From assembly GCF_006442205.1 (NCBI RefSeq), contig NZ_VFVR01000007.1, positions 62,001 through 126,000 on the forward strand: a stretch of DNA of 64,000 nucleotides, given 5' to 3'. The stretch is from Mesorhizobium sp. B2-3-12 (lineage in GTDB: Bacteria > Pseudomonadota > Alphaproteobacteria > Rhizobiales > Rhizobiaceae). The notes under the pieces were generated by a model that was not told the DNA's origin, did no database searches, and saw nothing but the letters and a program-made list of their open reading frames with translations. This document shows, in pieces, positions 1 to 8,995 of the stretch (positions are counted from its first letter, which is position 1; every line of letters begins with the position of its first letter). The position numbers and the translations under genes were made by a program.

Positions 1-82
1 TGTACGTGCTTGTGGCAAAGTGGCCTGGGCACGCTGCCCAGGGTTGGTCACAGGGGACGCTCGCGAAGCGCTAGGTGGCAAA

Positions 83-859
83 TTGAGCACTGTCGCCCTT
101 ACGATCGAAAGCTTCGGCGTGAGCCATAGAGGCTGCGTGCGCGACCATAACGAAGACAACTACCTGATTGAGCCGCAGACCGGTCTCTGGATGGTGGCGG
201 ATGGCATGGGCGGGCACGAAGCCGGCGAGGTTGCGTCGGCCAGTATCGTCGATCATTTGGCAACAATCGGCATAGCGAGCTCGGCACCCGACCTTCGTGC
301 GCGCTTCGAAGACCGGCTGAGCCGCGCCAATTCCGAGATCCGCGACATCTCGCGGTCCCGCGGCATCACCATCGGCTCTACCTTCGCCGCCTTGCTTGCC
401 ATGGATGGAAGGTTCGCCGGCCTGTGGGCCGGCGACAGCCGCATCTATCTGGTGCGTAACGGGGCGATTTTTCAGGTCTCGAAGGATCACACCGAGGTCC
501 AGGAACTGGTGGATCGCGGCATGATCAGCGCGCAAGAGGCGCTTACCTGGCCGCGCCGGCATGTCATCACCCATGCAGTCGGGGTGAGTGACGAGCTCGA
601 GATGGATTTCCAGCAGGGCGAACTGATGGCCGGCGATGTTTTCGTCCTGAGCACCGACGGACTGACGGCACATGTCAGCGACGCCGAGATCGAAGCCGCG
701 GTCAAATCAGCAACGCCACAGGCGGCGTGCCGGAGCCTGCTTGAGACGGTGCTGGCGCGCGGCGGGACCGACAACGTGACCATCGTACTCGTGAAGGTCG
801 GCGGCGGGCGCAACGGTGCCCTCCATCCAGATCGGTCCGCGGAGAGCTTGGCGAGATGA
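83..859 (+). CDS. PP2C-family Ser/Thr protein phosphatase (PppA-like)
   Basis: Metal-dependent phosphatase that removes phosphate from Ser/Thr residues; in type VI secretion loci its relatives (PppA) oppose the kinase PpkA. The PP2C motifs appear in order: RDHNEDNY near the N-terminus, VADGMGGHEAGE, AGDSRIYL, LSTDGL and GGTDNVT, giving the acidic residues that hold the two metal ions. The protein is soluble, about 258 residues, usual for the bacterial stand-alone type. An open frame continues upstream to GTG at 20, but homology-like sequence begins close to TTG 83, which has AGGTGG just before it; the start is uncertain. It overlaps the kinase gene by ATGA, so the two are almost certainly cotranscribed and translationally coupled. 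Family assignment is firm; the T6SS role is an inference from the pair. Confidence 0.88.
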   Translation: MSTVALTIESFGVSHRGCVRDHNEDNYLIEPQTGLWMVADGMGGHEAGEVASASIVDHLATIGIASSAPDLRARFEDRLSRANSEIRDISRSRGITIGSTFAALLAMDGRFAGLWAGDSRIYLVRNGAIFQVSKDHTEVQELVDRGMISAQEALTWPRRHVITHAVGVSDELEMDFQQGELMAGDVFVLSTDGLTAHVSDAEIEAAVKSATPQAACRSLLETVLARGGTDNVTIVLVKVGGGRNGALHPDRSAESLAR

Positions 860-3474
860 ATGACGACGACAAAACACGGATATCGACGAACGCCACCTAT
901 GCTGGGGCCGGCACGCAGCTCAGCGGCATCTACGAACTCGACGAGAGGATCGCGTCGGGCGGCATGGGAGAAGTCTACCGCGGCCACAACATCCAAACCG
1001 GCGACCACGTGGCGATCAAGATCGTCTTGCCCGAATTCGCCCGTGACCAGACAATCCTGTCGCTGTTCCGCAAGGAAGCATCCATCCTCAACCATCTGTC
1101 GCATGACGCGGTGGTTCGCTATCACGTCTTCACCATTGATCCGAAGATCGGCCGCCCCTACCTGGCAATGGAGTTCGTGGACGGGCAATCACTGTTCGAC
1201 GTGATGCGTCACGGAGCGATGCAGGGGGAAGACGTGCGGCGCCTTTGCCATCGCTTGACCTCGGGGCTCGCGGCGGTGCATCAGGCGGGCGCGGTTCACC
1301 GTGACCTTTCGCCGGACAACATCATCCTGCCTGGCGGGCGGGTGGAGCACGCCAAGATCATCGATTTCGGTATCGCTCGCTCGGCGACCGCAGGCGGTGA
1401 AACGCTGATCGGCGGGAAGTTCGCCGGCAAATACAATTACGTATCGCCCGAACAGCTCGGCCTCTATGGCGGCGAGGTCAGCGAGCAGTCCGATATCTAT
1501 AGCCTTGGCCTGGTACTCGCCGCCGCACTGCGCGGAAAGCCGCTCGATATGAGCGGCTCGCAGTATGAGGTGATCGAAAAACGCCGGACCGTCCCAGACC
1601 TGTCTGACATCGATCCCGAGTTCCACGATCTTCTGGGCGCTATGCTGCAGCCCGACCCACGCGATCGGCCCGCCAGCATGGCCGAGATCGCCCGGGCAAC
1701 GCGTGGCGAGGATGTCGAGCTGACACTGCCGCCGGTGTTATATGGGTCGCGTGAACGCTCCGGCTTGCCGCGCGCCGGCTGGACACTGCCGTCCAGCCTC
1801 CAGTCTTCGGCATCTGCGGGCGAACAACGCTTTGTCGAGCATGTGCGACCGGCGCATCTGTCGCAACCAGGGTCCGCGCCGACGCCCGGCACGACCGTTT
1901 CGGCTAAGCCGCGAAAGTCGGCGCGGATGCCGGCCATCGCTGGCGGCCTGGTGACGCTGGCGGTTCTGTTGGGGGGCGGTCTTTATCTCAGGGGCATCCT
2001 GGCGCGGCCGCCGGCCGAAGAGACCCTCAAGTCCCTCACATCAAAGCCGGTGCAAAAGCCGCAACCGCAAGCATCGCAACCACCGCCATTATCACAGCTG
2101 CACCCGGAGCCGTCGAAACAAGACAACGCTGCCACCGATCAAACGGCAATGCCACCTGCGCTACCCAATGCTCATGTGAACACCACAATACCGGCCGCGA
2201 ACCAGGCTGACGCGGCAGGCGAGCAGAAACAGGAGCCGGCCAAGCCCCCCGAACGGCCGGTGCCGACCCGCCCCCCCGAGCCGGCAACAAAATCACAGCA
2301 GGTCGCCAGCCAGGAGCCGATGGCCCAGCCGGTGACCGCCGACAGGGAGGCGCCTGTCGTGCCGCCCATCGGCGAGACGAGACCATCCATGGCTCAACCC
2401 GAAACAACGGGTAACAACAACCCGCCAGTCGAGATCAAGCCTGCCCAGACGCCGCCGGCGACCGCGCCGCAACCAGTCGGCGAGCCGGGGACGTCCGCGC
2501 CAAGCCAGACGCTGGCAGAGGGAAAGCCGGCACGGGAGCCGCCGCCGACGAAACCAAGCGCAACCGAGCTGGTTGACAAACTTTCCAAATTGGCCAAGCC
2601 AAAGGCTCCCTCAACGACGGTTGCGGAAAGCCCATTGCCGGCGCTGCCGGCCAGCCCGCCGGCTGAACCGATATTGCCGAATCCGATTGCCAGCCACCCC
2701 CTACCCATCGCGCCGTCCGAATTGGCGAACACGCCGCAATCGTCTCAGCAACTGCGGCCGCCGGTGACCACGCAACCCGAAAACACCGACGTTGCCATCA
2801 ACGTGCCCAACCCGGCGGTGCCGCCAGCGACTGCAGTCGACGAGACGGCGCAACGTGCTTCATGGGTACGCGATTTCAGTGGCGGCGACTGTTTCTACGC
2901 GTCGCTGACGCCCCAGAGCGGCAGCGCTGCCGCAATCGAAGGCTTCGCAACCACCGTGCAGCCCTTCGAGCAGATGCTCAACGAGTTTCAAGCGAGGTTC
3001 GATTTGGAGCCGGATATCAGCGTCCGTGTCATCGAACAGCCCCAGTGTGAAGTGACCAAGTTCCTGCGCTTGCTCGACCGCGACCGGGTAGAAAGGCCCC
3101 AACTGGTTCTCGATCGCATGGCGGTGCCGGACGGTGCGCCCATCAGGGGCACGCTGGCAACGCATGGCGGGCTTTTTTCCAACGTCATGTTGATCGACCA
3201 CAGAGGCATCGCCTTCAACCTTGACGACCGGATGGTGGCGCAAACCGACAAGGCGACTTTCAGCATCCCGATCGGCTTAGGCGCCGCGGACAAGGCGGTC
3301 GGCAAAGCTCTGCCGCAGATCATGCTGGTGATCACCGGACCGCGCGACATTCAGGCCGCGAGATTCTCCAGGCCGACACCAGCATCCGACCTTTTGCCAA
3401 AGATACTCGAGGAGATCGAGGCCGACGGCTCGCAATTCTCCGCCGCCGCCAAATATTTCAAGCTCGGCGGATAG
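856..3474 (+). CDS. Membrane Ser/Thr protein kinase (PpkA-like)
   Basis: Hanks-type kinase of 872 residues. The kinase domain covers about residues 25-290: glycine loop ASGGMGEV (33-40), lysine K55 in VAIKI, HRDLSPDN catalytic loop, DFGIARS magnesium loop and a YVSPEQ activation segment. A hydrophobic helix at about 358-380 (AGGLVTLAVLLGGGLYL) anchors it in the inner membrane. A long proline-, glutamine- and alanine-rich stretch (about 390-670) follows, then a globular C-terminal domain (about 675-872) starting with WVRDFSGGDCFY, presumably periplasmic and sensory. The gene overlaps the phosphatase by four bases, so kinase and phosphatase form a pair. The topology fits T6SS threonine phosphorylation kinases; its target (Fha-type in known systems) is not in the window. 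Confidence 0.88.
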   Translation: MNDDDKTRISTNATYAGAGTQLSGIYELDERIASGGMGEVYRGHNIQTGDHVAIKIVLPEFARDQTILSLFRKEASILNHLSHDAVVRYHVFTIDPKIGRPYLAMEFVDGQSLFDVMRHGAMQGEDVRRLCHRLTSGLAAVHQAGAVHRDLSPDNIILPGGRVEHAKIIDFGIARSATAGGETLIGGKFAGKYNYVSPEQLGLYGGEVSEQSDIYSLGLVLAAALRGKPLDMSGSQYEVIEKRRTVPDLSDIDPEFHDLLGAMLQPDPRDRPASMAEIARATRGEDVELTLPPVLYGSRERSGLPRAGWTLPSSLQSSASAGEQRFVEHVRPAHLSQPGSAPTPGTTVSAKPRKSARMPAIAGGLVTLAVLLGGGLYLRGILARPPAEETLKSLTSKPVQKPQPQASQPPPLSQLHPEPSKQDNAATDQTAMPPALPNAHVNTTIPAANQADAAGEQKQEPAKPPERPVPTRPPEPATKSQQVASQEPMAQPVTADREAPVVPPIGETRPSMAQPETTGNNNPPVEIKPAQTPPATAPQPVGEPGTSAPSQTLAEGKPAREPPPTKPSATELVDKLSKLAKPKAPSTTVAESPLPALPASPPAEPILPNPIASHPLPIAPSELANTPQSSQQLRPPVTTQPENTDVAINVPNPAVPPATAVDETAQRASWVRDFSGGDCFYASLTPQSGSAAAIEGFATTVQPFEQMLNEFQARFDLEPDISVRVIEQPQCEVTKFLRLLDRDRVERPQLVLDRMAVPDGAPIRGTLATHGGLFSNVMLIDHRGIAFNLDDRMVAQTDKATFSIPIGLGAADKAVGKALPQIMLVITGPRDIQAARFSRPTPASDLLPKILEEIEADGSQFSAAAKYFKLGG

Positions 3475-3487
3475 ATATGAAACGCCG

Positions 3488-3982
3488 ATGGATATTCGCG
3501 CCCTGCATTTATTTTGGCCGCCTTCCTCACGCATAAAGCGTAGCTGGTCTGCAGGCTCACTGGCCAACCGCGTCGCTTTTTCCGCGCTGTTGGGCGCAGC
3601 ACTGCTCATTGCCATCTCGACCGACAGGGCACATGCGGAATTCACCGTCTGCAACCAGACGCTCGACGTCGTTAACCTCGCCGTCGGACAGAAGATCGAT
3701 GATGCCGACCAGACCGACGGCTGGTGGACCATTGGCGCCAACCAATGCGTGAACGTCATCCGCGAGGAACTGACCAACCGGTACGTATACGTCTACGCGA
3801 CCGACGTGTTCGGCCATGCGATTCTCAGCGGATCGACCGAAATGTGCGTTGATCGACGCCGCTTCTCTATCCGTGGCATCGACGAGTGCTGGCAGCGCGG
3901 TCATATCGCGGCGCGTTTCGTCGAAGTCGATACGCTCGAGCAGGTGCGGTGGACCTATTTCCTGACCGGAAACAGCCCGTGA
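3488..3982 (+). CDS. DUF1036 family exported protein
   Basis: Small protein of 164 residues with a basic N-terminus and a hydrophobic segment ending at THRAHA-like sequence (about residues 28-50, ISTDRAHAEF), which looks like a signal peptide. The mature part starts with FTVCNQT and carries paired cysteines (CNQT, NQCVNV, EMCVD, DECWQ), typical of the DUF1036 family of Hyphomicrobiales. Function is unknown. It lies 13 bases after the kinase gene and overlaps the next gene by GTGA, so it belongs to the same operon. The family call rests on the VCNQT...WWTIGANQC pattern and is fairly good; a role with the kinase or the cell wall enzyme is inference only. Confidence 0.75.
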   Translation: MDIRALHLFWPPSSRIKRSWSAGSLANRVAFSALLGAALLIAISTDRAHAEFTVCNQTLDVVNLAVGQKIDDADQTDGWWTIGANQCVNVIREELTNRYVYVYATDVFGHAILSGSTEMCVDRRRFSIRGIDECWQRGHIAARFVEVDTLEQVRWTYFLTGNSP

Positions 3983-6423
3983 CGCATAGCATCGACACGA
4001 GCTTCAAACAAAAGAAGCTGGCGCGCCAGAGTGAGCACAGACGCAAACTTTGGCACCGCTTTCTTGCCGGCCTTGCCACGCTCACGATCATCGCGATTGC
4101 CACCGGGTTTTATCTCACCAGGGATGATTGGTCGTTCGGCGACGAGAATGAAGAGCTGCATCCGGTCGAAGGCATGGATGACATGCCCCCCGACGCCTCG
4201 GTCTATGTGCCGGCCATTATCGATCTCGCCGGTGACCCAATGTGGATCACGCTGGCACCCGATGACGAGACCGCCACGAAGGGCCGCACGATTGCGCGCC
4301 CGGCCGAACTCGACAGCTCCGGGGCTTCGCCGCAAATCGAGATTCTGGCTGACGTGATGTTGAGCGCAAGCGAGAAGTTCATGACGACGATCCCTTCCAC
4401 GCAGGAGGATTTTGCCTTCTTCCAGGCGCAGCGGCAGGCTGCTCCCGAGCCATCCGTTGCGGCAGCCGAGGGCCACCGGCCGACGGCGCGCGATCCGGCC
4501 ATGCCGTCCGAGAATGAACGAGACGATCTGGCGAACGACCTGCAGGCCCCCCCTGACGGCGGCGAGACGTCCTCAGCCTCGGCGCTCAAAGCCGACGCGG
4601 ACGACCCTGAAGCCGGCTGGGGCGAGACCATCGATCAGGGCGAGGCAGCGCTGCCCGCCTTCGAGAAGACCGCCATCGAGAACAACACCACTGTCGCGAC
4701 CGTCATCAGCGATTATCAGCGTTACGAGGCGACAGAGGACACTTTCGTGAAAGTCCTCAACGAGCGCAGCCTGGATGGCGTCGCACTCGACGCGCATTTC
4801 TCGGGGGACGACGCTAGGCTTGCGGGCGAGGCGCTGAAGGCTGTGTTCAACCGCGATCGACTGGAGCCTGGTTTTGTGGTCGCCTTGCGCGGTTTCCGGC
4901 CGAACCGTGAGACGACGACGATGTCGCTGATGCAGGTCTCCGTCTACGCAAGGAACCTTTACGTGGGTACACTGACCCGCAACGCCGGAGGCGCCTTTGT
5001 TGCAGGAGTCGATCCCTGGGTCCGCGAGGACCTCTTCAACTATTCTGGTGGCTCGGATCAGGGCGGGCCGAAGCGGCAGTACCGCCTGCTCGACGCAATC
5101 TACTCGACGGCGGCGCGCAACAAGGTGCCGACCAGCGTGATAGGCGAAGCGATTATGTATCTGTCGAGAGGACAGGATCTGGACGCCTTCGCCGGCGAGG
5201 ACCAACGTTTGGTGCTGATCTACTCGCAGACCCCGCGCGGCCAAGGCGAGATTTCAGGGCGAGTGCTTTACGTCGGGATCCTGGGAAAGGACAAGAACCT
5301 CGACTGCTTCGTCTACCAGCAAAGCGACGGCCAATATGCCTGCGTCACCGGCGATGACCAGGTTCGGTCGCAAACCATCACCAACGGCATGATCACGCCA
5401 GTGAGCGGGGTGATGACGTCGACCTTCGGGCCGCGGAAACACCCAATTCTCGGCACCATTCGCATCCACAAAGGTGTAGACTGGGCAGCCCCGGTCGGCA
5501 CGCCGATCATGGCCGCCTACGACGGCCAGATCAGCTTCCAAGGCGATGGCGGCAGCTATGGCAATCTGGTCAAGATCGCCCATCCAGACGGGCGCGAGAC
5601 GCGCTACGCCCATATGCAGAAATTCGCCATCGCCAGCGGCGTCGGCACCAAGGTGAAGGCCGGCGATGTTATCGGCTATATCGGCACGACCGGGCTGTCG
5701 ACCGGACCACATCTGCATTTCGAACTTTATCAAAACGGAGAGGCGATCGATCCGCTCGGGAAGGTCACCAGGGTTGCCAGCGTTGAGTCCACCAGCTCTA
5801 GCCCATCAGCGAGCTCTGGCGATGCCGCGGTCGACACGCTAACTGACCGGATCGTGCATGTTGAAAGCGGCGGCAGCGCCCGCGCCAAGAATCCCAACTC
5901 GTCAGCAACCGGCGCTGGCCAGTTCATCACCAAGACCTGGATCCGGATGATGAACACCTATCGTCCCGATCTTGCCCGTTCGCTCTCGACCGCGGACTTG
6001 CTCGCGCTTCGCTATGACGTGACGTTGTCACGTGAGATGGTGCGCAACCTGGCACGCGAGGGCGAATCCTATCTGCGCGCCCGCGGCCACCAGATAACCG
6101 CAGGGCGCCTTTATTTATGCCACTTCCTTGGCATGGAAGGAGCGCACCAGGTGCTGGCCGCGTCCGGCACGTCGCAATTGAGCGCTGTCCTCGGGTCAGC
6201 GGTGATCGAGGCCAATCCCTTCCTCATCGGCAAGACCGCTGGCTATGTCATTGACTGGGCCGAGCGGAAGATGGGACAGAAAGTGCCGCGCGTGCTGACG
6301 GACGCGGGCCAGCCGGCGGCGAGCACAACCGAACTCCGGCAGACATCACCGGAGTTCGAAAAATACAAGAACGCTATAACAGCGTTGCTCAATTCAATCC
6401 AAGGTGTGCTTGAGCCAGGCTAA
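3979..6423 (+). CDS. Membrane-anchored M23 metallopeptidase with C-terminal lysozyme-like domain
   Basis: Probable two-headed cell wall enzyme of 814 residues. A short cytoplasmic N-terminus with Lys/Arg precedes one membrane helix (about 23-43, AGLATLTIIAIATGFYL). A large linker and a LysM-like or adapter region follow. The M23 endopeptidase domain (about 470-590) shows FGPRKHPI, the metal-binding HKGVDW, and HLHFELY near its end, so all zinc ligands are present. The C-terminal part (about 610-740) reads RIVHVESGG then SSATGAGQFI, like a lytic transglycosylase or lysozyme fold with the catalytic Glu in HVESG. The open frame extends back to 3886, but GTG 3979 overlaps the previous stop (GTGA) and avoids a 97-base overlap. 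It may open peptidoglycan for a secretion machine; that role is inferred. Confidence 0.82.
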   Translation: MTHSIDTSFKQKKLARQSEHRRKLWHRFLAGLATLTIIAIATGFYLTRDDWSFGDENEELHPVEGMDDMPPDASVYVPAIIDLAGDPMWITLAPDDETATKGRTIARPAELDSSGASPQIEILADVMLSASEKFMTTIPSTQEDFAFFQAQRQAAPEPSVAAAEGHRPTARDPAMPSENERDDLANDLQAPPDGGETSSASALKADADDPEAGWGETIDQGEAALPAFEKTAIENNTTVATVISDYQRYEATEDTFVKVLNERSLDGVALDAHFSGDDARLAGEALKAVFNRDRLEPGFVVALRGFRPNRETTTMSLMQVSVYARNLYVGTLTRNAGGAFVAGVDPWVREDLFNYSGGSDQGGPKRQYRLLDAIYSTAARNKVPTSVIGEAIMYLSRGQDLDAFAGEDQRLVLIYSQTPRGQGEISGRVLYVGILGKDKNLDCFVYQQSDGQYACVTGDDQVRSQTITNGMITPVSGVMTSTFGPRKHPILGTIRIHKGVDWAAPVGTPIMAAYDGQISFQGDGGSYGNLVKIAHPDGRETRYAHMQKFAIASGVGTKVKAGDVIGYIGTTGLSTGPHLHFELYQNGEAIDPLGKVTRVASVESTSSSPSASSGDAAVDTLTDRIVHVESGGSARAKNPNSSATGAGQFITKTWIRMMNTYRPDLARSLSTADLLALRYDVTLSREMVRNLAREGESYLRARGHQITAGRLYLCHFLGMEGAHQVLAASGTSQLSAVLGSAVIEANPFLIGKTAGYVIDWAERKMGQKVPRVLTDAGQPAASTTELRQTSPEFEKYKNAITALLNSIQGVLEPG

Positions 6424-6459
6424 TGCATATCGCTGTTGAGGATCGGCGGGTCGGCCAGC

Positions 6460-6999
6460 CTACTCGGTCCTGACACGCATCTCCACGCGGCGGTTGACCG
6501 GATCGTAAGGGTTGGCGACCCGCGGATGCGATTTGCCAACGCCGATTGCCTCCAGTCTGGCAGGTTCTACCCCGTTGGCTGTCAGGAAAGCCGCTACCGA
6601 CTGCGCCCTTCGCTGCGAAAGGTCTTGGTTATGGCGATCCGAGCCGGTCGCATCGGTATGGCCCTCGACGACAAAGCTGAACGTACTCAGCCGATTGTCC
6701 TTAAGCGCCTTTGCGAACTCATCGAGTTCGGTGCGCGCGACCTGGTCGAGTTGCGCGGAATCAAGGGCGAAATTGATCATCATGTCGAGACCAGCCTTGT
6801 GTGGGGCTGAGCCGGTCTTCTCGGCTTTGCTCTTGCACTCTTCCTCCGTACCGACGCAGATGCCGCGCGAGGGCCCCAGGTTGCCGGGCTGATCGGCGAA
6901 GAACTTCACGATGTCGTCCGATTTCTGAAGCGGATCGGCACAGACGTGCGTTGCAAGAAGCATGGCCGCCGATGCCAAGGCTGAACTGACCCATCGCAT
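6460..6999 (-). CDS. OmpA-family peptidoglycan-binding protein
   Basis: A periplasmic or outer-membrane protein of 179 residues. It has a signal peptide (MRWVSSALASAAMLLATHVCA) and a C-terminal OmpA domain with FVVEGHTDATGSDRHNQDLS, LSQRRAQSVAAFL and a PVNRRVEMRV end, the hallmark of non-covalent binding to meso-diaminopimelate. ATG 6999 is chosen because CAGGAGTG lies upstream and the signal peptide starts cleanly there; an upstream ATG at 7059 lacks this. It is convergent with the M23 gene (36 bases between them). A cysteine at the likely cleavage site (HVCAD) could make it a lipoprotein, but no strict lipobox is seen. Confidence 0.86.
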   Translation of the reverse strand: MRWVSSALASAAMLLATHVCADPLQKSDDIVKFFADQPGNLGPSRGICVGTEEECKSKAEKTGSAPHKAGLDMMINFALDSAQLDQVARTELDEFAKALKDNRLSTFSFVVEGHTDATGSDRHNQDLSQRRAQSVAAFLTANGVEPARLEAIGVGKSHPRVANPYDPVNRRVEMRVRTE

Positions 7000-7175
7000 G
7001 ACCGTCACTCCTGTGTGAGTGGATTTCGCTGCCGACGACCATATCAAATCAAGAAGCAATTGTCTGTGAGCAAACGTACGCCGCTCGTGCCGGCCACTGT
7101 TGGGGGCAAACGCTTGACCGGCGCTCGCTCACAGGCTTGAGTGCTTGTCTGCTGGCTCTTGGGGATGTGGCAGCC

Positions 7176-7712
7176 ATGGCGAATGAACTTGGGTACAGAA
7201 CGGCGCGAGATCTGTTCACGGCTTGTCCCGCCATCGCCAGGGACATGAAATCGCTGGCCACCAGTCAGCCGCCACTTGATTTTTGCCGTAGCCTGCTTGC
7301 CGGGCGGGTGCCGGAAGAAGCGGTCACGTTCTGTGCTTACCTTCTACCCGAGCGAGCCGCCGTCTGGTGGGGACATGAATGCTTGAGCAATGTCGCCGAG
7401 CTCCTCGCTGGCCAGGATCTCGAATTGCTGGCGCTCGTTCGTGCCCGCGTCGGCGAGCCTGACAATCTTCAACATCAAGCAGCCTTGAGCAATTCATTGG
7501 AGCTGCCGCCGGCAACGCCGGCCGCCTGGATCGCGTTGGCAGCGATATGGCGTCACCCTACCCTCAAAATGGAGTCCAGCGGATTTCCCGCCGCCCACGC
7601 CGTCAATGCCGCAATCCTGGCGGGACTGGCCCGCGCGGCGCTGGCGGACCGGTTTACCTTGCTTTCCGCCTTTGTCGAAATGGGCATCGAAATGGCTCAG
7701 CTTGAGGCGTAA
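7176..7712 (+). CDS. DUF6931-like protein of unknown function
   Basis: A 178-residue soluble protein rich in Ala and Leu with no signal peptide. The opening LGYRTARDLFTACPAIARDM, the FCRSLL and AVWWGHECL segments match what I know of the DUF6931 family, a helical family that turns up beside OmpA, caspase and T6SS-like genes in Hyphomicrobiales. The open frame goes back to TTG 7137, but ATG 7176 (with GGGGATGTGG upstream) is more likely. It is the only plus-strand gene between two minus-strand envelope genes. Function is unknown; the family call is from memory. Confidence 0.6.
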   Translation: MANELGYRTARDLFTACPAIARDMKSLATSQPPLDFCRSLLAGRVPEEAVTFCAYLLPERAAVWWGHECLSNVAELLAGQDLELLALVRARVGEPDNLQHQAALSNSLELPPATPAAWIALAAIWRHPTLKMESSGFPAAHAVNAAILAGLARAALADRFTLLSAFVEMGIEMAQLEA

Positions 7713-7761
7713 CGGGTCCGCCGTTCGCCTTCCCTGCCCCGTCGCTGGCATCAGCCCAGCA

Positions 7762-8988
7762 CTACTTGCAGCCGCCTTGCGCCCATCTGGCCAGTGCGAC
7801 CTTGAATCGCGTACCAAGCGGATGCTGCAGGCGCAGTACCGAGACGTCGTTGGCAGCGAAATTCTTTGCCTGCTCGCAAAGCCGGGTTTCGTTCCACTCG
7901 TGGCAGGCGTCGCAGTGCTTGCCTTCCCAGACTGACTTGTCGAGACCTTCCACCGGACTGAAAAGCGGTTCGCCCTTGATCAACTGAGCGATGCTCTTGC
8001 CGTCGATCGCCGGCTCCCCGAACGTGAACGGGCGATCGAAAAAGATTGGACCTTCGGTGGCCAGCTTCGGGATCTTCGCACGCAGAATATCGAGCGCAAG
8101 CTGGTCATCATTCTGGGCTGACGAGCGCGTCCCAGAGCTGGCTTCATCTGGCGGGGTGTTCGCTTCCCCCACGATCAGCGGCGCGTTGAGATCGACCTTG
8201 TGCAGGACAACCTCGGTGGTCAGGGAGACATTTGTCCAGGGGCGTTGTTTGCCAGCCGTCGCCTTGAAGACGTCGCTGGTCACCCTGTTCATCGCTTCGG
8301 TGATAGAGACGTTGGACTCGCCAATGTGCTGAAGCAATGCCGTCGTGAAGGGCGAGTGGTCGCCGGACCCATCATAGGCGAGCTGGTTGGGACTGGCAGC
8401 GAAGGCAACGAGCGTTCCCGCACCGCCATCCTCGATCCCAATTTCTGCAAGCCCGCTGCTTGCTCCTTTGACTCCCGCCGTCTTGGCCAGCACATCGGCC
8501 AAAGGATTGTCCCGGCATGCGTCCAGAAAGACCAGCCTGATGCTGGTCTCGCGAGACATCTGGCGCATAATGAAATCGACCGACACCGCCTCAAAGTCGA
8601 GCGATGTTTCGTCCTCGAGTGCCGCATCCACCGGAAGCAGGTAGTTGTTGCCGGAGACCTGCAAGCCATGTCCGGCATAGAAGAAAAGGGCGACATCGGC
8701 GCCGCGCACCTGCTTTGCGAACTGGGCGACCGTCGCCTGCGTTTGCTGCTTGGTGAGGTCGAAACCGGAGACGACCTCGAAACCAAGATTCTGCAGGCGC
8801 TCGACCATGGCCTTCGCATCGCGCGCGGGATTGGCGAGCGGCGCGGCGTGCTGATATTGTGAGTTGCCGAGCACCAGAGCGACACGGCGCTCGGCAGTGG
8901 CGGCGGTCAAGGTCAAAAATAAAACAATCGCCACGAGGCCAGTGTCGCGAAACAAGGCAGCGCAAAACGCGAATGGACGGAACCCCAC
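7762..8988 (-). CDS. Secreted caspase-fold (C14) peptidase with C-terminal CxxCH motif
   Basis: Caspase-like cysteine peptidase of about 408 residues. A hydrophobic leader (VAIVLFLTLTAATA) is followed directly by RRVALVLGNSQYQ, the usual start of a bacterial p20-like domain. The catalytic His is in FFYAGHGLQ and the catalytic Cys in LVFLDACRDN, so the dyad is intact. The C-terminal 60 residues contain GKHCDACHEW, a CxxCH heme c attachment motif, and more cysteines (RLCEQ, GGCK). GTG 8988 is chosen: it sits just after the upstream stop at 8996 with GAGG before it, whereas the longer frame would overlap the previous gene by 131 bases. It likely acts in the periplasm and forms an operon with the YceI-OmpA gene. 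Substrate unknown. Confidence 0.83.
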   Translation of the reverse strand: MGFRPFAFCAALFRDTGLVAIVLFLTLTAATAERRVALVLGNSQYQHAAPLANPARDAKAMVERLQNLGFEVVSGFDLTKQQTQATVAQFAKQVRGADVALFFYAGHGLQVSGNNYLLPVDAALEDETSLDFEAVSVDFIMRQMSRETSIRLVFLDACRDNPLADVLAKTAGVKGASSGLAEIGIEDGGAGTLVAFAASPNQLAYDGSGDHSPFTTALLQHIGESNVSITEAMNRVTSDVFKATAGKQRPWTNVSLTTEVVLHKVDLNAPLIVGEANTPPDEASSGTRSSAQNDDQLALDILRAKIPKLATEGPIFFDRPFTFGEPAIDGKSIAQLIKGEPLFSPVEGLDKSVWEGKHCDACHEWNETRLCEQAKNFAANDVSVLRLQHPLGTRFKVALARWAQGGCK

Positions 8989-8995
8989 CGCGACC

